DNA from: Ureibacillus thermophilus
Lineage (GTDB): Bacteria; Bacillota; Bacilli; Bacillales_A; Planococcaceae
Assembly (NCBI RefSeq): GCF_004331915.1
Contig: NZ_CP036528.1
Location: 2,524,273 to 2,588,272 of the forward strand
Reading direction: 5' to 3'
Length of the DNA: 64,000 nucleotides
How positions within the stretch are numbered: position 1 is the stretch's first letter; each line of letters starts with the position of its first letter. The notes under the pieces were generated by a model. The model did not search any database and was not told the DNA's origin. It saw nothing but the letters and a program-made list of their open reading frames with translations. Positions 39,387 to 48,446 of this stretch are shown one piece after another. The position numbers were made by a program, and so were the translations under genes.

Positions 39387-40172
39387 TTAAGCTTCTTTTT
39401 CAGTTACTGCGTCTGTATCTTCAATACCCAACTCTTTTTTAATCCATTCATAACCTTCTGCTTCTAGTTTTTTCGCTAGCTCAGGTCCGCCGGATTTCAC
39501 AATGCGGCCTTGCATCATCACGTGAACATAGTCAGGAGTAATGTAGTTCAATAAGCGTTGATAGTGGGTAATCACTAAGCAGCCGAAATCTTCGCCGCGC
39601 ATTTCATTAACGCCTTTTGATACAACTTTCAATGCGTCGATATCAAGACCTGAGTCAATTTCGTCCAAAATCGCAAATTTTGGTTTAAGCATCATCATTT
39701 GAAGGATTTCATTGCGTTTCTTTTCCCCGCCGGAGAAACCTTCATTTAAATAGCGTTGAGCCATTTCAGGGTCCATTTCAAGGAATTCCATTGTTTTATC
39801 CAATTCGCGGATAAACTTCATAATTGAAATTTCATTGCCTTCCCCGCGGCGGGCATTGATAGCCGAACGGATGAAGTCCGCATTTGTTACACCAGAAATT
39901 TCAGATGGATATTGCATCGCAAGGAAAAGTCCAGCTTTTGCGCGCTCATCCACTTCCATTTCCAAAACATTTTCTCCATCTATTTCAATTGTTCCTTGAG
40001 TTACTTCATATTTAGGATGACCCATAATCGCAGAAGCTAAAGTGGATTTCCCTGTTCCGTTTGGCCCCATGATTGCGTGTACTTCATTTGTATTAATTGT
40101 TAGGTTTACACCTTTTAATATTTCTTTTCCTTCAATTGCTACGTGAAGATCTTTAATCACTAAAGTTGACAT
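39387..40172 (-). CDS. sufC: Suf ATPase SufC
   Basis: 261 residues, soluble ABC-type ATPase of the SufBC2D complex. Walker [10 protein letters not shown] (about 36-44), SGGEKKR signature, Walker [13 protein letters not shown]. First gene of the operon; GGAGG precedes ATG at 40172. Confidence 0.97.
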   Translation of the reverse strand: MSTLVIKDLHVAIEGKEILKGVNLTINTNEVHAIMGPNGTGKSTLASAIMGHPKYEVTQGTIEIDGENVLEMEVDERAKAGLFLAMQYPSEISGVTNADFIRSAINARRGEGNEISIMKFIRELDKTMEFLEMDPEMAQRYLNEGFSGGEKKRNEILQMMMLKPKFAILDEIDSGLDIDALKVVSKGVNEMRGEDFGCLVITHYQRLLNYITPDYVHVMMQGRIVKSGGPELAKKLEAEGYEWIKKELGIEDTDAVTEKEA

Positions 40173-40220
40173 CTATATACCTCCATCTTTGTTATGGTTG
40201 GCAATACCATTACTAATTTA

Positions 40221-40249
40221 TTATCATTCTAATCTTAACCTAAATCAAG
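40221..40249 (-). promoter_or_regulatory. suf operon promoter
   Basis: -35 TTGATT (40244-40249) and -10 GATAAT (40221-40226), 17-base spacing, about 50 bases before sufC. Confidence 0.5.
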
Positions 40250-40510
40250 GTAGCATGCAAAAGTTTTAAACTTTATTTCCCACAAATCAGTAAAATCCTC
40301 ACCAATATTAGGATTTTCAAGCCTCCATTTAGTTTTTCCATTTAACTTTTTTGTAAAAAGAAGGCATGTTCATTTTCAATAAACGCCATCTAATTGAGAA
40401 GTATTATTAATGAATGAATATTAAGAAAACCGTTGATTCATGCCTTTTATTACTCCCTCTTCTTTATTGGAAATGCTATGTTAATGAATATTGTTGATTC
40501 TATTAATAAA

Positions 40511-40669
40511 TTAGGTGTAGCCATCTTTATTTTTTCGTTCAGTTACTTCTTGAAAGACAGGTTCACTTGCAGAAAATGACATAAGAGAATTGATAAAAAA
40601 TTCTTTTAACCGATGTTGTTCTGCTGAATTCAATTTTTTAATCTCTGCTATTAACTCTCTTCATGTCAT
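40511..40669 (-). pseudogene. IS1595-like transposase N-terminal relic
   Basis: A ribosome binding site GGAGGG, ATG at 40669, an early TGA at codon 3, then 50 codons reading RELIAEIKKLNSAEQHRLKEF and on to EVTERKNKDGYT before a stop. The pattern resembles the N terminus of IS1595-family transposases, just before their zinc-binding part. Nothing further is found. The rest of the 800-base gap between sufC and the gltC-like gene (40250-40510 and 40670-40960) is AT-rich and shows no other gene. Confidence 0.5.
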
Positions 40670-40971
40670 TTCAAACCCTCCAAACAAATGTTCTTACTAC
40701 ATTATAGAATATCTGTTTGTTTTTATCGAATATCAACAGAGTTATTTAACAAAGCCATTGGAAAAGATATTCTATTTTTAATAATTGTTATTTAAGAAAA
40801 TCGTTTAAGTTATAAATCTGTCTTTATTACCTCAATCATTTGACAACTTTGAATTTTAAATATCATCGAAACTTTCAATCGTTTACAATTATATAAATTT
40901 CTTTTAATATAAAAATTACATATATATCATATACTGACTCATCGTTTTTTTAGATGATTGGAGGGAGTATT

Positions 40972-41874
40972 CTGGAATTACGTCAATTGCGCTATTTCGT
41001 TGAAGTAGCAGAACGGGAGCATATATCCGATGCAGCCGAACACCTTCATGTAGCCCAATCTGCGGTCAGCCGGCAAATAGCTAATTTAGAAGAAGAACTT
41101 GGTACCGCGCTTTTTGAACGAGTTGGACGAAATGTAAAATTAACGCCTATAGGCAAAATTTTTTTAGAGCATGCGATCACAGCGCTCAATGCCATCGACT
41201 ATGCGGTAAAACAAGTGGAAGAATATTTAGATCCGCAAAGAGGGTCCATCAAAATTGGATTCCCTACAAGTTTAGCAAGCTATGTTCTTCCAACTGTCAT
41301 TTCTGCCTTTAAGAAAGAATATCCTGATGTTTCTTTTCACTTACGCCAAGGTTCTTACCGATATTTAATCGAAGCAGTGAAAAATCGGGAATTAAACCTT
41401 GCCTTTTTAGGACCTGTGCCCCGAAAAGATGAAAGCATCAATTCCATGATTTTATTTAATGAAAATATTTGTGCCCTGCTTCCTGCGAACCATCGTCTGG
41501 CAAAACGAGATAAAATTCATTTAGATGAACTTCGGAATGACAACTTTGTCCTATTCCCAGAAGGTTACATACTACATAAAGTCGTTGTGGATGCTTGCAA
41601 ATCAGCTGGCTTTCTTCCAAAAGTGACTTCAGAAGGGGAAGATATGGATGCTTTAAAAGGGATGGTGGCAGCAGGCATTGGTGTCACATTACTTCCAGAA
41701 AGTTCCTTCTATGATTCAACACCTCGATTAACGATCAAAATGAAAATTGATAATCCAAATATTACTCGGAATGTAGGAATCATTTATCCTTCCAACCGAG
41801 AATTAGCTCCTTCTGAACAAGTATTCATCAAATTCGTCAATTCATTCTTCTCTAGATTAAATCAATTTCAATAA
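40972..41874 (+). CDS. LysR family regulator, GltC-like
   Basis: 300 residues. N-terminal winged helix (ELRQLRYFVEVAEREHISDAAEHLHVAQSAVSRQI) and a LysR ligand domain. Long stretches, including GFPTSLAS, LRQGSYR, LFPEG and GVTLLPESSF, agree with my memory of B. subtilis GltC, the activator of glutamate synthase, but gltAB is not adjacent. GGAGGGAG is seven bases ahead of CTG at 40972, which is where LysR proteins of this type begin. An upstream ATG at 40954 overlaps the site. A CTG start is therefore likely. Confidence 0.88.
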   Translation: MELRQLRYFVEVAEREHISDAAEHLHVAQSAVSRQIANLEEELGTALFERVGRNVKLTPIGKIFLEHAITALNAIDYAVKQVEEYLDPQRGSIKIGFPTSLASYVLPTVISAFKKEYPDVSFHLRQGSYRYLIEAVKNRELNLAFLGPVPRKDESINSMILFNENICALLPANHRLAKRDKIHLDELRNDNFVLFPEGYILHKVVVDACKSAGFLPKVTSEGEDMDALKGMVAAGIGVTLLPESSFYDSTPRLTIKMKIDNPNITRNVGIIYPSNRELAPSEQVFIKFVNSFFSRLNQFQ

Positions 41875-41925
41875 TAATGAAAAAACCTCCTAACCGACAT
41901 TCAATTAGGAGGTTTTTTCATTATT
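41873..41925. terminator. bidirectional terminator, gltC-like/metQ
   Basis: Long stem ending GAAAAAACCTCCTA / TAGGAGGTTTTTTC, with A- and T-runs in both directions, between convergent genes. Confidence 0.88.
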
Positions 41926-42778
41926 ATTCACTTACTGGAACTACAGAGCCACCCCATTCTTGAAGGATGAAATCTTGAATTTCTTTAGAGCGCAAGACTT
42001 CTACTAATTTTTTGATTTCTTCGCGGTTTTCATCGCCAGAACGTACAGCAATTATGTTTACATAAGGTGATTCTGAACCTTCAATAGCGATGGAATCTTC
42101 AATTGGGTTGATACCAGCATCAATGGCGAAGTTGGAGTTGATGACAACAGCATCTCCTTCTTCATTTTCATAGTAAGTCACCATCATTTCAGGAGCGTCA
42201 GTTGCTTCAATTTTTAAGTTTTTCGGATTTTCTACAATATCCTCTAAAGTAGCTTTTGTTTTATCAATGCCATCTTTTAATTTGATTAAACCTTGTGTTT
42301 CAAGCAAAGATAAAATGCGGCCATGGTCTGGAATGGAATTGGAAATTAAAATGGTTGCACCATCAGGTAGTTCATCTAAAGATTTATATTTTTTAGAGTA
42401 AATGCCGATTGGTTCGATGTGGATTCCACCAGCATTTACAATGTCATAGCCTTCTTCTTCCACTTTTTGTTCAAGGAATGGAATGTGCTGGAAGTAGTTA
42501 GCATCCAAATCCCCATTGTTTAAATCTTCGTTTGGTAATACATAGTCTTGATACTCTTCAATTTCTAAATCAATGCCTTCTTTAGCTAAAATTGGTTTTG
42601 CTTTTTCAAGGATGACTGCATGAGGTGTATGGGAAGCACCTACTTTTAATGTAACTTTTTCTTTTTGGTCTTCGTTAGTACCTTCATCAGTAGAAGAATT
42701 TGAATCTTCTTTTGAGCCGCATGCTGCTAGAGCAAGTACAAGCACTGATAGCAGTAAAAATGACAATAATTTCTTCAT
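41924..42778 (-). CDS. metQ: methionine-binding lipoprotein
   Basis: 284 residues. Lipobox LAAC (Cys20), acidic Ser-rich linker, then an NlpA-family domain (KVGASHTPHAVILEKAKP, DANYFQHIPFLE). Captures methionine for MetNI. AAGGAG precedes ATG at 42778. Last gene of the operon. Confidence 0.95.
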   Translation of the reverse strand: MKKLLSFLLLSVLVLALAACGSKEDSNSSTDEGTNEDQKEKVTLKVGASHTPHAVILEKAKPILAKEGIDLEIEEYQDYVLPNEDLNNGDLDANYFQHIPFLEQKVEEEGYDIVNAGGIHIEPIGIYSKKYKSLDELPDGATILISNSIPDHGRILSLLETQGLIKLKDGIDKTKATLEDIVENPKNLKIEATDAPEMMVTYYENEEGDAVVINSNFAIDAGINPIEDSIAIEGSESPYVNIIAVRSGDENREEIKKLVEVLRSKEIQDFILQEWGGSVVPVSE

Positions 42779-42838
42779 ATCTATAACTCCTTCTCCTTCT
42801 TTATTTTTTATGTGAACGGCTTTCGCCTAATCACCCGA

Positions 42839-43507
42839 CTAACGCTTGTCCGTTTTAGCGGTAATCATATCGCCTATCCACTGAATGATAAAGACAATGA
42901 CTAAAATTAAAATCGTTGCCATCAGTGTGACATCTTCCCGGCTTCGTTGGAAACCTTCCAAAAAGGCCAAGTTTCCTAAACCGCCGGCGCCGATGATTCC
43001 GGCCATCGCCGTATAGCCAACAAGGGCAACAGCCGTAACCGTAATACCTGAAATGAGGGCAGGTTTAGATTCTGGAATTAATACTTTCCAAATGATTGTA
43101 AAGGTATTCGCTCCCATGGATCTTGCTGCTTCAATTACACCTTTATCCACTTCTCTAAATGCGATTAATACAAGGCGGGCATAGAATGGAGCCGAACCGA
43201 TAATCAACGCCGGCAAAGCGGCATTCACCCCGCGAATGGTCCCAAGCAAAAATTTTGTAAACGGAATTAATAAAATAATTAATATGATAAACGGAATCGA
43301 ACGGAAAATGTTGACAATAGAGCCCGTCAAGAAATGCACCACTTTATTTGCCCATAATTGATGCGGGCTTGTCAAAAACAGCAAAATTCCAATTAATAAT
43401 CCAAGAACGAAGGTAATAGCTGTAGAGATGATTGTCATGTAAAGAGTGTCATAGGTTGCTTGCCACATAATATCCCATTTGACATTAGGAAAGAAAGTCT
43501 CAATCAT
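42839..43507 (-). CDS. metI: methionine ABC transporter permease
   Basis: 222 residues with five membrane helices and the coupling loop EAARSMGANTFTIIWKVLIPES. ATG at 43507 follows GGAGGTG at seven bases and overlaps the metN stop by eight bases. Confidence 0.95.
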   Translation of the reverse strand: MIETFFPNVKWDIMWQATYDTLYMTIISTAITFVLGLLIGILLFLTSPHQLWANKVVHFLTGSIVNIFRSIPFIILIILLIPFTKFLLGTIRGVNAALPALIIGSAPFYARLVLIAFREVDKGVIEAARSMGANTFTIIWKVLIPESKPALISGITVTAVALVGYTAMAGIIGAGGLGNLAFLEGFQRSREDVTLMATILILVIVFIIQWIGDMITAKTDKR

Positions 43508-44525
43508 TTGCAATCACCTCCGTTTGAATGTTCATCGTTTGCAATTTATCTAATGCCTTTTGCACTTTTTCCTGTTCTCCAACAAGCTGAACAATTAAAG
43601 TTCCATAAGGGCCGTTCGCTGTTTGGGAAATATTGCCATGGACGATATTCACTTCAATTTGAAATTCTTTTATTAAATAAGAAATAACTGGCTGTTCCGA
43701 TGTATTTCCTACGAAAGTCAGTTTTACTATTTTTCCCGTTGGATAGTTTTTCAAAATGTGTTCAATCGCTTCTTTAGTTTCTTTAAAATCGGATACTTGC
43801 ATCACAAAGTTTTTCGTAATTTCCGCTTGAGGATTTCGGAACACTTCAAGAACTGTTCCTTGTTCCACAATACGTCCCGCTTGCATTACTGCTACCCGAT
43901 GGCAAATTTTTCGAATCACGTGCATTTCATGAGTAATTAACACAATGGTCAAACCAAGACGCTCATTTATGTCTTTTAACAGACTCAAAATGGAGTCCGT
44001 TGTTTCAGGGTCCAATGCACTTGTAGCTTCATCGCATAGCAATACTTCAGGATTATTGGCTAATGCTCTCGCAATCCCAACACGCTGTTTCTGGCCGCCG
44101 GAAAGCTGGGATGGATAAGCATCTCCACGTCCTTTCAATCCAACAAGCTCAATCAACTCTTGTACCCTTTTTTCTCTTTCAGCTTTTGGCACACCCGCAA
44201 TCTCTAACGGGAAAGCAATATTTTCCGCAACTGTTCTCGACCACAACAAATTAAAGTGTTGGAAAATCATGCTAATCTTTTGCCGCGCTTTTCGCAATTC
44301 TTTTCCTTTAATTGAAGAAATTTCTTGACCATTGACAATAACTGAACCGCTCGATGGTTTTTCTAGTCCATTCAAAAGGCGAATGAGCGTACTTTTTCCG
44401 GCACCGCTATATCCGATGATTCCGAAAATTTCACCTTTTTGAACGGATAAACTGACATGATCAACTGCGGTTAATTGTCCACTTTTCGTTTTAAATATTT
44501 TTGTGACATCTTTTACTTCAATCAT
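43500..44525 (-). CDS. metN: methionine ABC transporter ATPase
   Basis: 341 residues. Walker A GYSGAGKST (about 38-46), LSGGQKQR, Walker B VLLCDEATSALD, then the C-terminal NIL/ACT-like domain that senses methionine. ATG at 44525 follows GGAG at seven bases. First gene behind a SAM riboswitch. Confidence 0.96.
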   Translation of the reverse strand: MIEVKDVTKIFKTKSGQLTAVDHVSLSVQKGEIFGIIGYSGAGKSTLIRLLNGLEKPSSGSVIVNGQEISSIKGKELRKARQKISMIFQHFNLLWSRTVAENIAFPLEIAGVPKAEREKRVQELIELVGLKGRGDAYPSQLSGGQKQRVGIARALANNPEVLLCDEATSALDPETTDSILSLLKDINERLGLTIVLITHEMHVIRKICHRVAVMQAGRIVEQGTVLEVFRNPQAEITKNFVMQVSDFKETKEAIEHILKNYPTGKIVKLTFVGNTSEQPVISYLIKEFQIEVNIVHGNISQTANGPYGTLIVQLVGEQEKVQKALDKLQTMNIQTEVIAND

Positions 44526-44612
44526 ATAAGTACTCCTTTTTTGCAAACCGCAATGATGTAATCGTTCTACATTTGTGAATTTTACAATTTTTATGATTCA
44601 TATAACATGAAA

Positions 44613-44791
44613 TAAAAAAAACCTCCTACTTTGATAAGTAGAAGGGAAGTTGAACTACCCAAGAAGATACGTAAAACTTCCTCTTATCTTTCAAAGTAAT
44701 CAATACTTTGCGTGATTTGGCACCTTATCATATTAACTATGATGGTTGCCGGGTTTCATAGGGCACTTCCCTCCACCACTCTTAATAAGAG
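44613..44791 (-). ncRNA. SAM-I (S-box) riboswitch of metNIQ
   Basis: On the minus strand the aptamer starts CTCTTATTAAGAG at 44791. It contains GGTGGAGGGAAGTGCCCTATGAAACCCGGCAACC (split by helices) and closes with GATAAGAG at 44681-44688. A terminator CCTTCTACTT / AAAGTAGGAGG with TTTTTTT follows at 44613-44645. High S-adenosylmethionine is expected to favour the terminator and stop metNIQ expression. Confidence 0.95.
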
Positions 44792-44813
44792 TTGACTATT
44801 TAATTATGAAATC

Positions 44814-44842
44814 AATGTATCATGGAATCTATTAGATGTCAA
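44814..44842 (-). promoter_or_regulatory. metNIQ promoter
   Basis: -35 TTGACA (44837-44842) and -10 TACATT (44814-44819), 17-base spacing, about 15 bases ahead of the riboswitch. Confidence 0.75.
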
Positions 44843-45154
44843 CTATAAAGTCAACTTTTCATATAAGTTTTGTACGGATTTAAAGGCATAGACTTTTTCG
44901 TAAACTTTTCCATTTTTTGTAATAATCAAACAAGGAACACTTTCAATTTGCTGCTCAAAAGCGAATTCTTCCAAATAATTAAGATTTGCTTTTCCCATTG
45001 GAATTTGAGGAAGCAATGCTTCAACCACTTCCATCATTTTAGAAGCAACCATACACGTCCCGCAAAATGGTGTATATAAATAAAAAGCTGTTAGTTCATG
45101 TGTTTCTGCTTTTTCTTTCCACGTTTCAATTGTCCATTCTTCCATTTCCATCAT
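44843..45154 (-). CDS. yusE: thioredoxin-like protein YusE
   Basis: 103 residues with a CGTC active site (31-34) and the cis-proline segment ESVPCLIITKNGK. A small dithiol reductase beside yusF and gcvH, as in B. subtilis. Start ambiguous between the clustered ATGs at 45154 and 45145; AGGAA precedes both. The metN promoter begins at its 3' edge. Confidence 0.85.
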   Translation of the reverse strand: MMEMEEWTIETWKEKAETHELTAFYLYTPFCGTCMVASKMMEVVEALLPQIPMGKANLNYLEEFAFEQQIESVPCLIITKNGKVYEKVYAFKSVQNLYEKLTL

Positions 45155-45157
45155 TTC

Positions 45158-45499
45158 CTATATTAAATATTCTTTATGAACTGAAAAATTAGCATCTCTC
45201 AGTAATTGGGCCAGCACTTTTCGGGGTGCATTCGCCACTTCCATATATGTCCTTGGAACATTTAAATGAATAGCTTCCGAGTAAATCCGTTTCATGAGTT
45301 TCCTCAGTTTTTCACCCGATTGATCGGCATCAAAAAAAGTATAAAGCTCACATTCTTCATATGGTTCAAGGAGCTCTAACAGGGCATCTTCGCTAATCGT
45401 TCCATTCGTGTAAACAATCTTTACCTCTTCCGCTAAGATGGGGACCAATTTCAGCATATCTGAACGACCTTCTACAATAATACATTTTTCATACGTCAT
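45158..45499 (-). CDS. yusF: Toprim domain protein YusF
   Basis: 113 residues, essentially a lone Toprim fold: CIIVEGRSDMLK (about 6-17) supplies the Glu and FFDADQSG (58-65) the DxD. Toprim folds handle phosphodiester chemistry on DNA or RNA; small single-domain forms include RNase M5-like proteins. The role of this one is unknown. ATG at 45499 follows GGGGTG. Three bases separate its stop from yusE. Confidence 0.85.
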   Translation of the reverse strand: MTYEKCIIVEGRSDMLKLVPILAEEVKIVYTNGTISEDALLELLEPYEECELYTFFDADQSGEKLRKLMKRIYSEAIHLNVPRTYMEVANAPRKVLAQLLRDANFSVHKEYLI

Positions 45500-45560
45500 A
45501 TTGCTCACCCCATGCACGATAATAAAAAGGCTGTTTATTTATTATATTAAGTTTTTAAAA

Positions 45561-45586
45561 AAACGCCAGTTCTTGCACTGGCGTTT
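45561..45586 (-). terminator. gcvH terminator
   Basis: Stem AAACGCCAGT / ACTGGCGTTT with a six-base loop and TTTTAAAAAC tail on the minus strand. Confidence 0.8.
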
Positions 45587-45594
45587 ACTCTACC

Positions 45595-45975
45595 TTATTC
45601 GGAAATCAATTCCTCATATTTTTCAGCTGTCAACAATTGTTCAATTTGAGAAACATCTTCCGGCTCCACCACAATCATCCAAGCTTTTTCATATGGCGAT
45701 TCATTGACAAGTTCAGGGCTGTCTTCCAACTCTGCATTCACTTCTACCACTTTCCCTGAAATCGGCGCATATAATTCCGAAACCGTTTTAACGGATTCCA
45801 CGCTACCGAATGGCTCGCCCACTCGAATTTCATCGCCTACTTGAGGAAGTTCCACGAACACAATATCGCCAAGTTCAGATTGTGCATAATCTGTGATTCC
45901 TACACGTACTTTTCCATCTTCTACTTTTACCCATTCATGTTCTGAAGTATAACGCAAGTCCTTTGGTACTGACAT
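45595..45975 (-). CDS. gcvH: glycine cleavage system H protein
   Basis: 126 residues. Lipoyl carrier: the modified Lys63 is in [15 protein letters not shown]. It shuttles the aminomethyl group in glycine cleavage and in Bacillus also relays lipoyl groups to other enzymes. GGAGG precedes ATG at 45975. The other gcv genes are elsewhere. Confidence 0.96.
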   Translation of the reverse strand: MSVPKDLRYTSEHEWVKVEDGKVRVGITDYAQSELGDIVFVELPQVGDEIRVGEPFGSVESVKTVSELYAPISGKVVEVNAELEDSPELVNESPYEKAWMIVVEPEDVSQIEQLLTAEKYEELISE

Positions 45976-46040
45976 ACTTTAACCTCCATAAAATATGTAA
46001 TCTTTTTAACAGTTTGACATATTTCTCTAGCGAAAACAAG

Positions 46041-46397
46041 TCACTTCCAAACCTTTTCAAACTCTTCCTCTTTAAATCCAAGAGTCACCTTTTCCCCATT
46101 TGTTATAATAGGCCGTTTAATCAACATTCCATCTGAAGCAAGCAATTCCAACTGCTCTTCCTCAGACATCGCATCTAGTTTATCCTTTAAGCCAAGGGAT
46201 CTATACTTTTGACCGGATGTATTAAAAAATTTTTTCAGCGGAAGTCCGCTTTTCTCCCAATAAGATTTTAATTCTTCTTTTGTAGGAGTTTGTTCTACAA
46301 TATGAATAGCTTCATATTTTATTCCGTTTTCATCCAACCATTTTTGCGCTTTTTTGCAAGTGGTGCATCGTGGATAATGTATAAATTTCAGCGTCAT
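46041..46397 (-). CDS. yusI: ArsC/Spx family protein YusI
   Basis: 118 residues. Thioredoxin-like ArsC fold with CTTC (Cys11, Cys14), DGMLIKRPII and a C-terminal tail as in Spx/YusI. Redox or regulatory role by family; not a classical arsenate reductase, since no ars genes are nearby. AAGGAG precedes ATG. Confidence 0.88.
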   Translation of the reverse strand: MTLKFIHYPRCTTCKKAQKWLDENGIKYEAIHIVEQTPTKEELKSYWEKSGLPLKKFFNTSGQKYRSLGLKDKLDAMSEEEQLELLASDGMLIKRPIITNGEKVTLGFKEEEFEKVWK

Positions 46398-46573
46398 TTC
46401 TTTATCTCCTTATTTTTCATGATTTTTCTATCAACTCTTATTTTTATCATGCATGATTCGAATCATGTGTTCAAGCAGAGTTTTCATGAAATTTTAATAC
46501 ATTCTATTGTAACCATTCAACGATTGAAGGAAACAGTGGGATAATTAGCCGGGTTGTTTGCCGACCAATGGAT

Positions 46574-46618
46574 AAAAAATGTCCGAAAGCTGTTGTGATC
46601 GGCTTTCGGACATTTTTT
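46574..46618 (-). terminator. fadNAE operon terminator
   Basis: Stem AAAAAATGTCCGAAAGC / GCTTTCGGACATTTTTT, directly after fadE on the minus strand. Confidence 0.88.
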
Positions 46619-46624
46619 GGCTGA

Positions 46625-48406
46625 TTATACGATATATTTTTCTGCTGCGATGAGGCGATCAGCAGCTTCGCGTTTTTTCAAGATTAGGTTGTATGGATTG
46701 TGGCGAGTTAATTTGCGCAATGCAGAAAGCGTGATGCGTGCATTGTCTCCTTCCACAGAAGCGATGATGATTTCTTTTGCTTCTTTTTCAATTTCTGCAA
46801 AAGCTTCTTGGCAGAAGATTTGCGTATACAATAATTTTTGTTGTGCTTTTTCAAGGCCATCTCTTTCAATAGCTTTTGCTGTACGCAATACTGTTGATTC
46901 CATTGCATATACATAGTTTGCGATGTTTGCAATGTTCACCAACACTTCTTGTTCTTGATCAAGTTTTGTACCGAAGCGTTGTGCAGCTACCCCTGCAGCA
47001 AGAATGCCGATTTTCTTCGCATTTTTCACAAGATATCTTTCTTGTGCTAGCGGTTCATCGCCCACTTCTTCAGGCATCAACATAAGCAGCTCTTCTTGTA
47101 AGTTTTGTGCAACTTGCAATAAAGGAAGTTCTCCTTTTAACGCTTTTTTCATGAATGTGCCTGGTACAATCAAGCGGTTGATTTCATTTGTACCTTCGAA
47201 AATACGGTTGATGCGAGAGTCGCGGTAAATGCGTTCCACTTCATATTCAGACATGAAACCATAACCGCCGTGAAGTTGAACTGCTTCATCCGCAATGTAA
47301 TCCAAAGTTTCAGAACCAAACACTTTAGCGATGGAGCATTCAATTGCATATTCCGCAACAGCTTTTGCTACTGCTTTGCCATCTTTTGCTTCATCGGCAG
47401 ATAATTTGCTGAAACGGTCTTCAAATAAGCCTACTGTACGGTAGTTAAGCGATTCAGAAGCATAAAGCTGAGATGCCATTGTAGCAAGTTTTTCTTTTGT
47501 TAAGTTGAAGCTTGAAATAGGCGTATTGAACTGCTTGCGCTGATTTGTATATTGGATGGCAAGCTCCAATGCTCGTTTTGAAGCGCCTACTGCACCAATG
47601 CCTAATTTATAGCGGCCGATATTTAAAATGTTAAATGCTACAACGTGACCTCTTCCAACTTCGCCTAATACGTTTTCCACTGGAACTGGCACATCTTCTA
47701 AAATCAATGTGCGAGTGGATGAAGATTTAATCCCCATTTTCTTTTCTTCCGGACCAACAGAAACGCCTGGGAAAGAGCGCTCAACAATGAATGCTGTAAA
47801 ATGTTCGCCATCCACTTTCGCATAGACAATGAATACATTGGCAAAACCAGAGTTTGTAATCCATTGTTTTTCGCCGTTTAGAATATAGTGAGTTCCTGCT
47901 TCATTTAGTTTTGCAGTTGTTTTGGCACCTAATGCGTCAGATCCTGAACCTGGCTCTGTCAACGCATAAGCGGCAATCCATTCGCCCGTTGCAAGTTTTG
48001 GCAAATATTTTTGTTTTTGTTCTTCATTGCCGAAAAGAACGATTGGCAATGAACCGATTCCAACGTGGGCGCCGTGCGTTAAGCTGAAGCCGCCAGCACG
48101 GGACATTTTTTCTCCAATTAGAGCTGAAGTAATTTTATCAAGACCTAAGCCGCCGTATTCTTCAGGAATGTCAGCGGAAAGTAGCCCCAGTTCCCCTGCT
48201 TTTTTCATTAACTCTACAGAATGTTCAAATTCATGGTTTTCCAATTTATCAAATACTGGCAATACTTCGTTTTCAACGAATTCTTCTGTCGTTTTGGCAA
48301 TCATGATATGTTCATCTGTAAAATCTTCCGGTGTAAACACTTTTTCTAAATCCACGTCTTCAATTAAGAAGCTTCCACCTTTTACAAAGTCAGTTGTTTG
48401 AACCAT
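46625..48406 (-). CDS. fadE: acyl-CoA dehydrogenase FadE
   Basis: 593 residues, the long YusJ-type. FAD/acyl-CoA motifs AYALTEPGSGSDALGAKTTA and LNGEKQWITNSGFANVF; the catalytic Glu region YEVERIYRDSRINRIFEGTNEINR. A C-terminal extension of about 170 residues distinguishes it from the 402-residue enzyme at 33.5 kb. First oxidative step of beta-oxidation. Last gene of fadN-fadA-fadE; GGGAGG precedes ATG. Confidence 0.95.
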   Translation of the reverse strand: MVQTTDFVKGGSFLIEDVDLEKVFTPEDFTDEHIMIAKTTEEFVENEVLPVFDKLENHEFEHSVELMKKAGELGLLSADIPEEYGGLGLDKITSALIGEKMSRAGGFSLTHGAHVGIGSLPIVLFGNEEQKQKYLPKLATGEWIAAYALTEPGSGSDALGAKTTAKLNEAGTHYILNGEKQWITNSGFANVFIVYAKVDGEHFTAFIVERSFPGVSVGPEEKKMGIKSSSTRTLILEDVPVPVENVLGEVGRGHVVAFNILNIGRYKLGIGAVGASKRALELAIQYTNQRKQFNTPISSFNLTKEKLATMASQLYASESLNYRTVGLFEDRFSKLSADEAKDGKAVAKAVAEYAIECSIAKVFGSETLDYIADEAVQLHGGYGFMSEYEVERIYRDSRINRIFEGTNEINRLIVPGTFMKKALKGELPLLQVAQNLQEELLMLMPEEVGDEPLAQERYLVKNAKKIGILAAGVAAQRFGTKLDQEQEVLVNIANIANYVYAMESTVLRTAKAIERDGLEKAQQKLLYTQIFCQEAFAEIEKEAKEIIIASVEGDNARITLSALRKLTRHNPYNLILKKREAADRLIAAEKYIV

Positions 48407-48446
48407 GTCAATTCCTCCCTATCACGTTTTAAATCTAGCAAACGAA

